Source of the DNA: Bacteroides sp.
Lineage (GTDB): Bacteria > Bacteroidota > Bacteroidia > Bacteroidales > Muribaculaceae
NCBI GenBank assembly: GCA_014803765.1
Contig: JAAVBC010000019.1
Span: forward strand, 1 to 55,580
Direction: 5' to 3'
DNA length: 55,580 bases
The notes under the pieces are model-generated. The model was not told where the DNA came from, made no database searches, and saw only the letters and a list, made by a program, of their open reading frames with translations. Below, in pieces: positions 19,705-27,545 of the stretch; position 1 is the stretch's first letter, and every line of letters begins with the position of its first letter. The translations under genes and the position numbers were made by a program.

Positions 19705-19777
19705 CTTCAATCTTTCTGTTACCTGTGTCGAAGCTCGCCAACAAGAGTAAAAATCTGCGGCAAGCAACTTCTTCTTA

Positions 19778-19808
19778 CAAAATTAACAAATTCCCATTTA
19801 ACATCAAA
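19778..19808 (-). promoter_or_regulatory. sigma-ABfr promoter of ddl
   Basis: On the minus strand: TTTG (19808-19805), 19 nt, TAATTTTG (19785-19778). The expected start is near 19771, leaving a leader of about 67 nt before the ATG at 19704. Confidence 0.75.
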
Positions 19809-19814
19809 ACATTA

Positions 19815-19846
19815 TTTGGGAAATAGAGAAGAATTTGTTAATTTTG
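19815..19846 (+). promoter_or_regulatory. sigma-ABfr promoter of the dapA operon
   Basis: TTTG at 19815-19818, 20 nt, TAATTTTG at 19839-19846: a full consensus match. The start is expected near 19853, 18 nt before the dapA ATG. Confidence 0.8.
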
Positions 19847-19870
19847 AAATCCGAAACCAATAACATTTTT

Positions 19871-20770
19871 ATGGCTCGCTTTAAATTAGAAGGTCTCGGA
19901 GTCGCTTTAGTGACTCCTTTCAAGGCTGACAAGTCGATTGATTTCGATGCTTTGGAAAAGCTTATTGAATTTCAAATTTCAGAGGGTGTAGATTTTCTGG
20001 TAGTCCTTGGCACTACCGGTGAGACCCCCGCATTGACATATCAGGAGCAATTGGATATCTGCGATTTCATCACCAAGCAGGTTAATGGCAGAGTACCTCT
20101 CGTTCTGGGATTGGGTGGAAATAACACTATGGCTGTAATAGAAGAACTCAAAAAAAGAGAGCTTTCCGGTTTTGAAGCCATCCTCAGTGTTGTCCCCCAT
20201 TACAACAAGCCCTCTCAGGAGGGAATTTATCAGCATTTCGCTACAATCGCACGAAACAGTCCCAAACCGGTGCTTCTATACAATGTCCCGGGTCGTACGG
20301 GAGTCAATATGACTGCAGCCACCACCTTACGCCTTGCCCATGAATTCAAGAATGTCATAGGCGTTAAGGAAGCTTCAGGCAATTTCGCACAGATTATTGA
20401 AATCATTAAAAATAAACCCGATCATTTTGAAGTCATTTCGGGCGACGACGGCATTACATATCCTTTGATCACACTCGGTGCGAAGGGTGTGATTTCCGTC
20501 ATAGGAAATGCATTCCCGCGTGAGTTCGGCAAGATGGTGCGTCAATGTCTCGCAGGGGATTTCCAGGGCGCTCTCCCTTTGCATTTCCAATTTACTGAAT
20601 TATTCAATCTCCTTTTTGTCGATGGCAACCCTGCGGGAGTGAAATGCACTCTGAATGCACTCGGAATGATTGAGAATGAATTGCGCCTTCCTCTCGTGCC
20701 GACCCGCCTAAGCACTAATGAAAAAATTCACGCAATCTGCGATAACCTGCGTGCAACTTCCAATAGCTGA
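19871..20770 (+). CDS. dapA: 4-hydroxy-tetrahydrodipicolinate synthase
   Basis: A 299-residue TIM-barrel aldolase that condenses pyruvate and aspartate semialdehyde in lysine and diaminopimelate synthesis. The ATG at 19871 (MARFKLEGLGVALVTPF) is chosen over a longer frame from 19835, which would run through the promoter. The motifs are GTTGETPAL, the catalytic Tyr in LLYNVPGRTGVN (~Tyr137) and the Schiff-base Lys in GVKEASG (~Lys166). Its stop overlaps the dnaG start by one base (TGATG), so translation is probably coupled. It shares a divergent control region with ddl, linking two peptidoglycan-precursor genes. Confidence 0.96.
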   Translation: MARFKLEGLGVALVTPFKADKSIDFDALEKLIEFQISEGVDFLVVLGTTGETPALTYQEQLDICDFITKQVNGRVPLVLGLGGNNTMAVIEELKKRELSGFEAILSVVPHYNKPSQEGIYQHFATIARNSPKPVLLYNVPGRTGVNMTAATTLRLAHEFKNVIGVKEASGNFAQIIEIIKNKPDHFEVISGDDGITYPLITLGAKGVISVIGNAFPREFGKMVRQCLAGDFQGALPLHFQFTELFNLLFVDGNPAGVKCTLNALGMIENELRLPLVPTRLSTNEKIHAICDNLRATSNS

Positions 20771-23034
20771 TGATTGATAAAGCGACAGTGCAACGCATAA
20801 AGGACGTCGCGGATATTGTAGAGGTTGTCAGTGATTACGTCCATCTTACCCGGCGCGGGTCGAACTATATGGGATTGTGTCCGTTTCATAATGAACGGAC
20901 ACCATCTTTTTCTGTCAATAAGAGAAGAAATTTCTGTTATTGTTTCTCCTGCCATAAGGGTGGCTCTCCAGTGAATTTCATAATGGAAAAGGAGGGCGTC
21001 AGCTATCATGAAGCCCTTCTTCATCTTGCAAAGAAATATGGAATTAAGGTAGAAGAGAGGGAGCTTACGGATGAAGAGCGTAAAGTGCAGTCTGAGCGCG
21101 AAGGTCTGTTGGTGGCTGCCGAGAATGCGATGCACAAGATGGAGCGCGACCTGCATGACACTCCGGAAGGGAGGGATGTCGGGCTTTCTTATCTCTATTC
21201 TCGTGGAGTTACTGAAGAGGCTATCCGAAAATTCCATCTTGGTTATGCAATCGATAAGGGGGATTATCTCACTTCCGCCATGCTACGCGAGGGTTTCGAG
21301 GAGGATACTCTCAGGGCTCTGGGTGTAACCGGGAAAAGTCAGTCAGGGCATCTCTATGATAAGTATAGAGGGAGAGTGATCTTCCCTATAATGAATTCTT
21401 CAGGGAAAGTTGTTGGTTTCGGTGGTAGAGATTTAAAGGGAGGTCCGGCAAAATATATTAATTCTCCGGAATCTGTACTTTACCATAAAAACAACGAACT
21501 CTACGGCATATTTCAGGCGAAATCGGAGATAGTGCGCCAAGACAAGTGCTTTCTTGTGGAAGGTTATCTCGATGTTATCGGGATGTGGCAGTCGGGAATG
21601 CAAAATGTCGTAGCATCCTCCGGCACCGCTCTGACAGATGGTCAGATAGCACTTATTCATCGCTTTACAAATAATATCACTCTTCTTTACGATGGTGACA
21701 AGGCTGGCATCAAGGCAGCTCTGAGAGGTATTGATATGCTGCTGTCTCACAAGATGAAGGTGAGCGTCCTTCTTCTTCCTGACGGCGATGACCCCGATTC
21801 ATTTGCGCGCAAACATACTCCGGAGGAGTTCAGGGAATACATTGCCCGACATGAGACGGATATAATTCGTTTCAAGATGCAGGTATTGATGGATGAAGCT
21901 GGAGATGATCCTCAGAAAAAAGCCGGTGTTGTCAATTCTGTCGTGGAGTCAATTGCGAGTATACCGAATGATGTAGAGAGGATGGTCTATATCGGTGAGT
22001 GCAGTCGCATTATGAAAATTGATGACGCGGCAGTGGCAAATGCCGTGGAAAGGGCTCGGATAGCAATTATAGACCGCCAGATAGCTGAAAGACGGGCGCG
22101 CAAGACTGAGAAGGATTTTCCGGATAACAATCAGAATAATGACAAGACGGATTCAAATGCAGTCTCTCCCTCCCCCGATAACTCTTCAGAAAATAATGAG
22201 GGAACACGCCAATGGATGAAGGTCTTGCAGTCATCTTCTGAAAAGAATCATTATCCTCTGTATCCTCTTGAGCGAAACGTAATAGAGCAATTGGTCAAGA
22301 ATGGATATTTGAACTTCGTATATGACGCAAGTGCAGGATCATCCGATGATTCTGTAGATAATCATGCCTCCGTCGAATCTGAAGTCTCTGAAGAAATATA
22401 TACAAATGTGGATTTCGTTCAGGAAGAATTGGAAGCGGATAAAATTGATTTTTCCGTCCCCGTATTCAAGAGAGTATTCGACTTCCTTTATGACACGATT
22501 GATCAATTCATAGAGGAGTTGCCTCAGTTTGAAGCGCGCCTGCAGGAAAAGATAGTATCTGAAAGGGAATCCGGGCGAATGGAAATTGCGAATCGCTATA
22601 CCACTATTCAGGAAATCGAACGAGAAGAGAAATTGCTTGAGGAGCGTCTTGGCGTTATGAAGCGCAATGAGATTATGGACTATGCGCGATACTATCCCGG
22701 CGATCTTCTTGCAAGTCATGAGGATGATGAAATGCGTAAGCTTGCAAATGAACTCATCAACGAAAAATACAAATTGTCAGGCATATTTACCAAAAATCTT
22801 GCGGCTCCGAAAGAGAGTGAGATTTCAGCTTCCATAATACGCGCAATTACTGAATGGAAAAGCGAAATCCTTAATCTTGAATTGAAAGATGTCATGGAGC
22901 GATTTAGAAATGAAGGTGGCAAGGATGAGGAGGAAGATATAAGGACATTGAATAAAATCAACCATCTGATGATGATGAGATCAAAGGTTGCCAAAAATAT
23001 CGGCGACCGTATAATCTCACCTCGAAGGAAATAA
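20770..23034 (+). CDS. dnaG: DNA primase
   Basis: A 754-residue primase that makes RNA primers at the replication fork. The N-terminal CHC2 zinc finger has ligands C37, H40, C58 and C61 (CPFHNERTPSF, then CFSCHKGG). The catalytic core with the YRGRVIFPI block and the Toprim domain (EGYLDVIGMWQSG, LLYDGDKAGIKA, LPDGDDPDSF) runs to about residue 370. The C-terminal ~300 residues are acidic and partly low complexity (Asn/Asp/Ser-rich near 450-485), then helical, presumably the helicase-binding region. It is longer than the E. coli enzyme (581 aa). It sits between dapA and an ABC exporter rather than in an rpsU-dnaG-rpoD arrangement. Confidence 0.96.
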   Translation: MIDKATVQRIKDVADIVEVVSDYVHLTRRGSNYMGLCPFHNERTPSFSVNKRRNFCYCFSCHKGGSPVNFIMEKEGVSYHEALLHLAKKYGIKVEERELTDEERKVQSEREGLLVAAENAMHKMERDLHDTPEGRDVGLSYLYSRGVTEEAIRKFHLGYAIDKGDYLTSAMLREGFEEDTLRALGVTGKSQSGHLYDKYRGRVIFPIMNSSGKVVGFGGRDLKGGPAKYINSPESVLYHKNNELYGIFQAKSEIVRQDKCFLVEGYLDVIGMWQSGMQNVVASSGTALTDGQIALIHRFTNNITLLYDGDKAGIKAALRGIDMLLSHKMKVSVLLLPDGDDPDSFARKHTPEEFREYIARHETDIIRFKMQVLMDEAGDDPQKKAGVVNSVVESIASIPNDVERMVYIGECSRIMKIDDAAVANAVERARIAIIDRQIAERRARKTEKDFPDNNQNNDKTDSNAVSPSPDNSSENNEGTRQWMKVLQSSSEKNHYPLYPLERNVIEQLVKNGYLNFVYDASAGSSDDSVDNHASVESEVSEEIYTNVDFVQEELEADKIDFSVPVFKRVFDFLYDTIDQFIEELPQFEARLQEKIVSERESGRMEIANRYTTIQEIEREEKLLEERLGVMKRNEIMDYARYYPGDLLASHEDDEMRKLANELINEKYKLSGIFTKNLAAPKESEISASIIRAITEWKSEILNLELKDVMERFRNEGGKDEEEDIRTLNKINHLMMMRSKVAKNIGDRIISPRRK

Positions 23035-23039
23035 GAATT

Positions 23040-24026
23040 ATGGATAATATATTGGAAATACGCGGTCTCAGGAAGTTTTTCGGAGAAAAGCGCGCTCTGA
23101 ATGATGTGTCTTTCAACGTAGAAAGGGGCTCGATTACAGGTCTTCTGGGTCCTAATGGTGCAGGAAAGACCACCCTTCTCCGCATCATCAACGGCATTAT
23201 GGTCGCAGATGCAGGAGAAGCACTTATCAATGGAACTCCTGCTTCGCTGAAGACGACCGGACTTATCGGCTATATGCCGGAGGAAAGAGGACTATATGAT
23301 AAAATGCGTGTGGAAGACCAGATACTTTACTTTGGTCAGCTGAAGGGGGGCGATAAGAAACGCTTGCGTGAGGTCATGAACGAATATCTCGATTTATTCA
23401 ATCTTGTGCCTGATCGAAAACGCAGAATCAAGGAATTATCGAAAGGTAATCAGCAGAAGGTACAGATTATCTCCACACTCGTGCATGAACCCGAGCTTGT
23501 GATTCTCGATGAACCATTCAGTGGTTTTGACCCAATTAACGGTCAATTGCTTCAGGAGTTGATCGACCGCCTTCACAGTCGCGGGGCAACAATAATGTTA
23601 TCCTCACATAATATGCCCGCAATAGAAGAGATTTGCTCCGATATCGCACTTATCAACAAAGGAAATCTTCTTGTAAATGATTCTCTCGCTAATATCAAGG
23701 ACCAAAATAGAGATAATTCTCTCCTTCTGACTACTTCTTCTCCTCTTAATTTGGACTCGCTTCTCCAAAGCAAAGTAATTACGGATATCTCCCCCTTAAA
23801 AACTGCCGGAGGAAGAAAAGGATATGCTTATAAGGCATTCAAAACGCCGGGTTCTCCCAATATGGATCTTCTGGATGAAATAGCAATGCAGACAGATATA
23901 CTTCATTTTGAAGAAGCTCTCCCCTCTTTGACTGAAATCTTCTTGAAATACACATCCGGACAAATGCACCCGACTCTGAATACTCCTGATGATTCTGAGT
24001 CTGCACCACAATCCATCAACAATTAA
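23040..24026 (+). CDS. ABC transporter ATP-binding protein (NatA-like)
   Basis: A 328-residue ATPase of an ABC-2 type exporter. Walker A GPNGAGKTT lies at ~39-47, the signature is the variant LSKGNQQK, Walker B is ELVILDEPFSGFD and the H-loop is SSHNM. The ~100 residues after the ABC domain resemble the DUF4162 extension of NatA-type ATPases. It starts 5 bp after dnaG and is followed 11 bp later by its permease, so all four genes dapA-dnaG-natA-like-permease are likely one transcript. The substrate is unknown; NatAB exports Na+ in Bacillus, but the family also covers other substrates. Confidence 0.88.
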   Translation: MDNILEIRGLRKFFGEKRALNDVSFNVERGSITGLLGPNGAGKTTLLRIINGIMVADAGEALINGTPASLKTTGLIGYMPEERGLYDKMRVEDQILYFGQLKGGDKKRLREVMNEYLDLFNLVPDRKRRIKELSKGNQQKVQIISTLVHEPELVILDEPFSGFDPINGQLLQELIDRLHSRGATIMLSSHNMPAIEEICSDIALINKGNLLVNDSLANIKDQNRDNSLLLTTSSPLNLDSLLQSKVITDISPLKTAGGRKGYAYKAFKTPGSPNMDLLDEIAMQTDILHFEEALPSLTEIFLKYTSGQMHPTLNTPDDSESAPQSINN

Positions 24027-24037
24027 AGTAATTTATC

Positions 24038-24940
24038 ATGTCGCAATTAGGCTTAATAATAAAGAATGAATATCTGACCGATATCAAGGCAAAATCTTTT
24101 TGGATCGCAACATTTATAGTTCCCATACTGATGGTCGGTTTCGGTGGTTTTGCCGGATATATGATGACGTCTTCGGATACCGCAATGTCGGTCGCTGACT
24201 CTTTGGGTCCGGAATCATCCGGAGAATTGACTCCCCTGAAAGGGTTAGGACTGATGAGCGGACTCTTTCTTTGTCTGTTTATTATGATGTATGGGAGTAA
24301 TATTTTTACAAAGGTTAAGACAGAGAAGACTAACCGCATTGTGGAAATTCTTGCCACCTGCGTACCCGGAAGAACAATGATGTTCGGAAAGATCATCTCC
24401 GTAGGGCTGATGGGAATAACTCAGCTGCTCCTTTGGGGAGCGCTGATAGCAATATTGATATTTGGCGTCTATCTGGTATTCCCGTTTCAGATTCCCTGGG
24501 ATGAAATTCTGCAGTTCGACTATATTATGGCAGTCGTATGGATGATTCTTTACTTTATCGGTGGCTATGTGTTTTTCGGCTCTCTTTATGCGTGTGTAGG
24601 TGCTATGACCGATAAGAATAACGAGAATCAGGAATACATGGCAGTCTTGACCTTTATTCTCCTCATATCATTTTATATATCGGAATATGCAGTAGATCAC
24701 GGCGAGACACTCTTTGTGCGTGTGCTGACTTACATCCCATTTACATCTCCCACAATCGGTGCCGTAAATGCCGTTACGCAGTCCTCACCGATATGGGAGA
24801 GTTTAATAGGGCTTGCTGTACTCTACGTATTTGCGTGGCTGGCAATGGTGTTTTCAGGCAAAATCTACACATCCTCGATTCTTCTGAAAGGCAAGCGATT
24901 CACTCCCAAAGATCTCATCACTTTCTTTAAAGCAAAATAA
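24038..24940 (+). CDS. ABC-2 type transporter permease (NatB-like, short)
   Basis: A 300-residue membrane partner of the upstream ATPase. About six hydrophobic segments are visible: one near residue 20-40, then five from ~70 to 285. The cytoplasmic motif FTKVKTEKTNRIVEILATCVPGRTMMFGKI is typical of this permease family (EK-x-x-RI-EIL). The soluble loop between the first two segments is only about 30 residues, whereas NatB-like proteins of 400 residues or more carry a large extracytoplasmic domain there. It ends exactly where a 26-bp perfect hairpin begins. Confidence 0.85.
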   Translation: MSQLGLIIKNEYLTDIKAKSFWIATFIVPILMVGFGGFAGYMMTSSDTAMSVADSLGPESSGELTPLKGLGLMSGLFLCLFIMMYGSNIFTKVKTEKTNRIVEILATCVPGRTMMFGKIISVGLMGITQLLLWGALIAILIFGVYLVFPFQIPWDEILQFDYIMAVVWMILYFIGGYVFFGSLYACVGAMTDKNNENQEYMAVLTFILLISFYISEYAVDHGETLFVRVLTYIPFTSPTIGAVNAVTQSSPIWESLIGLAVLYVFAWLAMVFSGKIYTSSILLKGKRFTPKDLITFFKAK

Positions 24941-24996
24941 AATTCAATCAAATTAAGTGACGCACGGATTCGTGCGTCACTTAATTTGATTGAATT
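24941..24996. terminator. 26-bp perfect bidirectional hairpin between the ABC permease gene and miaA
   Basis: 24941-24966 is the exact reverse complement of 24971-24996 with a GATT loop. It starts one base after the permease stop codon and overlaps the miaA stop on the other strand. A/T-rich outer arms give both transcripts a T-rich end. The GC core GACGCACG/CGTGCGTC is also found in the repeat at 51371-51391. Confidence 0.85.
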
Positions 24997-25912
24997 ATCC
25001 TTCGGCGAGTTCAAGCACTCTGGCATTAAACTCTTCTTGTGGCATGTCGTAGGGGAGCCAATGAATATGGAATCCGCGTCTTTCCATTCCCCTGAACCAT
25101 GTCATCTGTCGCTTGGCAAACTGATGAATTGCAGTCTCAAGAGCGGTAAACATTTCCTGATAGGTCAGTTCTCCGATGGCGTGTAAAGTGAGGAATTTAT
25201 ATTCAAGTCCATAATATATCAGATCCTCCGGTTTGACCCCTTGGGAAAGGAGAGTGCGGATTTCTTCCATCATCCCGTTTTCAAGACGTTGATTTAACCG
25301 GGATGTGATACGCTCCCGTCTCAAATCGCGCGGAATATCTATACCTATTATAAGGGCATGCAGTGGCACCGCGTTTTCTCTGCGGCTCTTCTCAGCCTCT
25401 TCCGGATGCTTCTCATAATATTCCTCTATCTCAATAGCTCTGACGGCTCTTTTTACAGTATCTACGTCCGTCACATTATGAAGAGTCTTTTTGCTCTCCA
25501 ATATCGCTGTCAATTCTTCTAAAGATTTACCCTCAAGTTTCTCACGCAGTCCGGGATTCTCCGGAACTTCAGGAAGTCTGATTCCGGATAATGCATTCTC
25601 AAGATACATTCCGGTTCCTCCGCAGATGACGGGTATCTTCCCTCTTTCAAGAATATCCGAATATACTTTCTCAAAATCCTGAATATACTTATGCAGGTTA
25701 TACTTAGAGCCGGCAGGAGCAATGTCAATCAGATGATATGCTACATCTCCATATTCTTCAAGATCTTTTCCTGTCCCCAGATCCATTCCGGTATAAACCT
25801 GTCGGGAATCAGCACTTATGATTTCTCCGGATATTTCGGATGCAAGACCGACCGCTTTACCGGTTTTTCCGGAAGCGGTCGGACCTGTGATTGCTATAGC
25901 CTCATATTTCAT
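24995..25912 (-). CDS. miaA: tRNA dimethylallyltransferase
   Basis: A 305-residue enzyme that adds a dimethylallyl group to N6 of A37 in tRNAs reading codons starting with U. The P-loop ITGPTASGKT is at ~8-17, followed by ISADSRQVYTGMDLGTGK with the catalytic Asp, HLIDI and CGGTGMYLENALSGI, and later the GLEYKF and QFAKRQMTWFRGM blocks. Length is normal. The last stop-codon bases lie inside the shared terminator hairpin. It is preceded by a membrane-protein gene 45 bp upstream on the same strand and is probably cotranscribed with it. Confidence 0.95.
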   Translation of the reverse strand: MKYEAIAITGPTASGKTGKAVGLASEISGEIISADSRQVYTGMDLGTGKDLEEYGDVAYHLIDIAPAGSKYNLHKYIQDFEKVYSDILERGKIPVICGGTGMYLENALSGIRLPEVPENPGLREKLEGKSLEELTAILESKKTLHNVTDVDTVKRAVRAIEIEEYYEKHPEEAEKSRRENAVPLHALIIGIDIPRDLRRERITSRLNQRLENGMMEEIRTLLSQGVKPEDLIYYGLEYKFLTLHAIGELTYQEMFTALETAIHQFAKRQMTWFRGMERRGFHIHWLPYDMPQEEFNARVLELAEG

Positions 25913-25957
25913 GTTATGGCTGTATGTCGGATTAATATATTGACTTGTTAGAGTATC

Positions 25958-27292
25958 TTATCTGACTCTGGGTTTAGTCTTAAATAGTTTCTTTATCTTA
26001 TAGAAGGGAGTATCTGAATTGAACATAGATATTCTAACCCATTTGTCATCCTGGAAATCAAGCTGAGAGGCTCTGACATCACGGAGATTAAAAGTAGGAG
26101 AATAACTCTTGATCTTCGACTTGCGCTTTCCATCTTCCGTGAAGATTTTTTCAGTCAGAATTATTGTGGCGAGTCTTGATAGATCAGAGATAGCCCGAGG
26201 GGCGAACTTACCGGGCGTATGGGTGTACATTCTTTTCACATCATCGAAATCCACCCATTCTCCGTCAAGGGGAAGCTCGGGATAATCCTCCGGTTTGCCA
26301 TCGAGGAAATAAAAATATCTAAGTAGTGAATGATTCTTGAGATCAGGGCTCTTTCTGCCATAGAAGAATCTTAATTCACCATCTTTAACACCGGTCAGTC
26401 GCTGGATGATGGAAAGCACTTCCGGAAGAGGAATACCATTGACGGCTCGTTTCGTGATAAAGGGAGTGTCAAGCACTTCCTTATAAGTCTGCTGAGGAGT
26501 GATGGTATGAGGATCAAGGAAAATCTTATTGTCGCAGATTACATAATATCTCAGATAAGTCTTGGCAGTCATATCCTGCAACTCCTCCTCAGTGATTATC
26601 TCATCATTCTCCTTGAGGTCAAGATATAGATTATAATAGCGATATATAAAGTAGATTTCGTCAATGATGAATGCTATGATCGAAAGCCAGGTGAAGACAT
26701 ACCAGTCGCGTGAATTAAGAGCAAGTTTTATAAAGACAAACTGATAATAGCTCCAGATCAGGACGGATAGGCTACCGAAGAGATAGATAAGATTCTTTAT
26801 CTGATAAAAGGATTCATATCTGAATATCTGTCCGTTGCGACCTCTTTCATATAGGCCGCCAGTCTTTAATTTGCATGACTGGCAGAAAGAAAGGCTGTTT
26901 CTGCGAATATATAGCACTATCAAGGTCAGAAAACATATCGGACATAGCAACAGAGACGGGATATAGGGATCATTCAGAAAGAGGAATTCATCCGGCAGAC
27001 TTACTATATTCCATATCTCCAATACACTGAGCATTACTGTCGCAATCGTATAGTTAATCACACAATAAAGCAATGAATAAAGAACGATTACGCAGTTGCC
27101 GTCAGAACTGATGCGATTATTATAGATAAGTGTATAAAGGAAAGCCGAACATAGAAAAGCGACTATCGGGGATGCATAAAAGGGCAATATTCTTGATATC
27201 GCCAACATTGCTATCAGCGAGAGCAGACCTATTGACAGATTTTTCCAAAATCTGTATAATTGCAGACTGTTGACTTTAGTTAAATCTTCCAT
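25958..27292 (-). CDS. Polytopic membrane protein of unknown function (444 aa)
   Basis: I do not recognise the family. The N-terminal half has about seven hydrophobic segments in two groups (four before ~residue 135, then about three between ~165 and 225). The loop between them carries a CxxC pair (SFCQSCKLKTGG, near residue 138-141). The C-terminal ~210 residues are soluble and mixed alpha/beta (blocks such as GVKDGELRFFYGRKSPDL and EWVDFDDVKRMY), ending in a basic KKLFKTKPRVR tail. It precedes miaA by 45 bp. A candidate -7 box at 27425-27432 and a two-level hairpin at 27324-27359 lie upstream, giving a long leader of about 125 nt. Confidence 0.7.
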   Translation of the reverse strand: MEDLTKVNSLQLYRFWKNLSIGLLSLIAMLAISRILPFYASPIVAFLCSAFLYTLIYNNRISSDGNCVIVLYSLLYCVINYTIATVMLSVLEIWNIVSLPDEFLFLNDPYIPSLLLCPICFLTLIVLYIRRNSLSFCQSCKLKTGGLYERGRNGQIFRYESFYQIKNLIYLFGSLSVLIWSYYQFVFIKLALNSRDWYVFTWLSIIAFIIDEIYFIYRYYNLYLDLKENDEIITEEELQDMTAKTYLRYYVICDNKIFLDPHTITPQQTYKEVLDTPFITKRAVNGIPLPEVLSIIQRLTGVKDGELRFFYGRKSPDLKNHSLLRYFYFLDGKPEDYPELPLDGEWVDFDDVKRMYTHTPGKFAPRAISDLSRLATIILTEKIFTEDGKRKSKIKSYSPTFNLRDVRASQLDFQDDKWVRISMFNSDTPFYKIKKLFKTKPRVR

Positions 27293-27323
27293 CTGAATTT
27301 TTCAATTTAAGTCTGATAAGTAG

Positions 27324-27359
27324 TTCTCACTTCATCAGAAGATGATACGTATGTGAGAA
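27324..27359 (-). promoter_or_regulatory. two-level hairpin in the leader of the 444-aa membrane-protein gene
   Basis: An outer 7-bp stem (TTCTCAC at 27324-27330 with GTGAGAA at 27353-27359) encloses an inner 5-bp stem (TCATC/GATGA with loop AGAA). It lies 32 bp before the start codon and could be a regulatory RNA structure or an operator. Confidence 0.35.
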
Positions 27360-27424
27360 GTGCTCATTAGTCTATTTTGAAGTTAGGTTAAGAAAGAATT
27401 TATTGTATTCTCTCCAAATATCCA

Positions 27425-27432
27425 CAAAGTTA
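27425..27432 (-). promoter_or_regulatory. candidate -7 element of the 444-aa membrane-protein gene
   Basis: TAACTTTG on the minus strand matches TAnnTTTG. No TTTG is seen at the expected -33 distance (only a T-rich tract), so the call is tentative. Confidence 0.4.
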
Positions 27433-27467
27433 GTTATAATTCGCCTAAAAATAAAATATTTAATGTT

Positions 27468-27501
27468 AAAAAATGGACTCTTTCCTTAAGAAAAAGTCCA
27501 T
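27468..27501 (-). terminator. Terminator of the DPP-IV-like gene
   Basis: On the minus strand, a 12-bp stem with one mismatch (27501-27490 with 27484-27473) and a 5-nt loop is followed by TTTTTT. It ends the proS-peptidase transcript 45 bp after the stop. Confidence 0.75.
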
Positions 27502-27545
27502 TCATTTTTTACTAATCCGGGAACTAATCCGAGGATATATCTCCC

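Larger units (their letters stand above)
19778..19846. repeat. 16-bp perfect inverted repeat holding both divergent -7 boxes
   Basis: CAAAATTAACAAATTC at 19778-19793 is the exact reverse complement of 19831-19846, separated by 37 bp. Each arm ends in the TAATTTTG element of one of the divergent ddl and dapA promoters, so the whole intergenic control region is nearly symmetrical. Confidence 0.85.

Noticed and set aside
19705..19767. Longer N-terminus for Ddl
   Set aside because: The 21 extra residues are unlike Ddl and would occupy the 5' leader; the ATG at 19704 begins the conserved strand.
19835..19870. Longer N-terminus for DapA
   Set aside because: The extension overlaps the -7 element, and the family's N-terminal pattern begins at the ATG at 19871.
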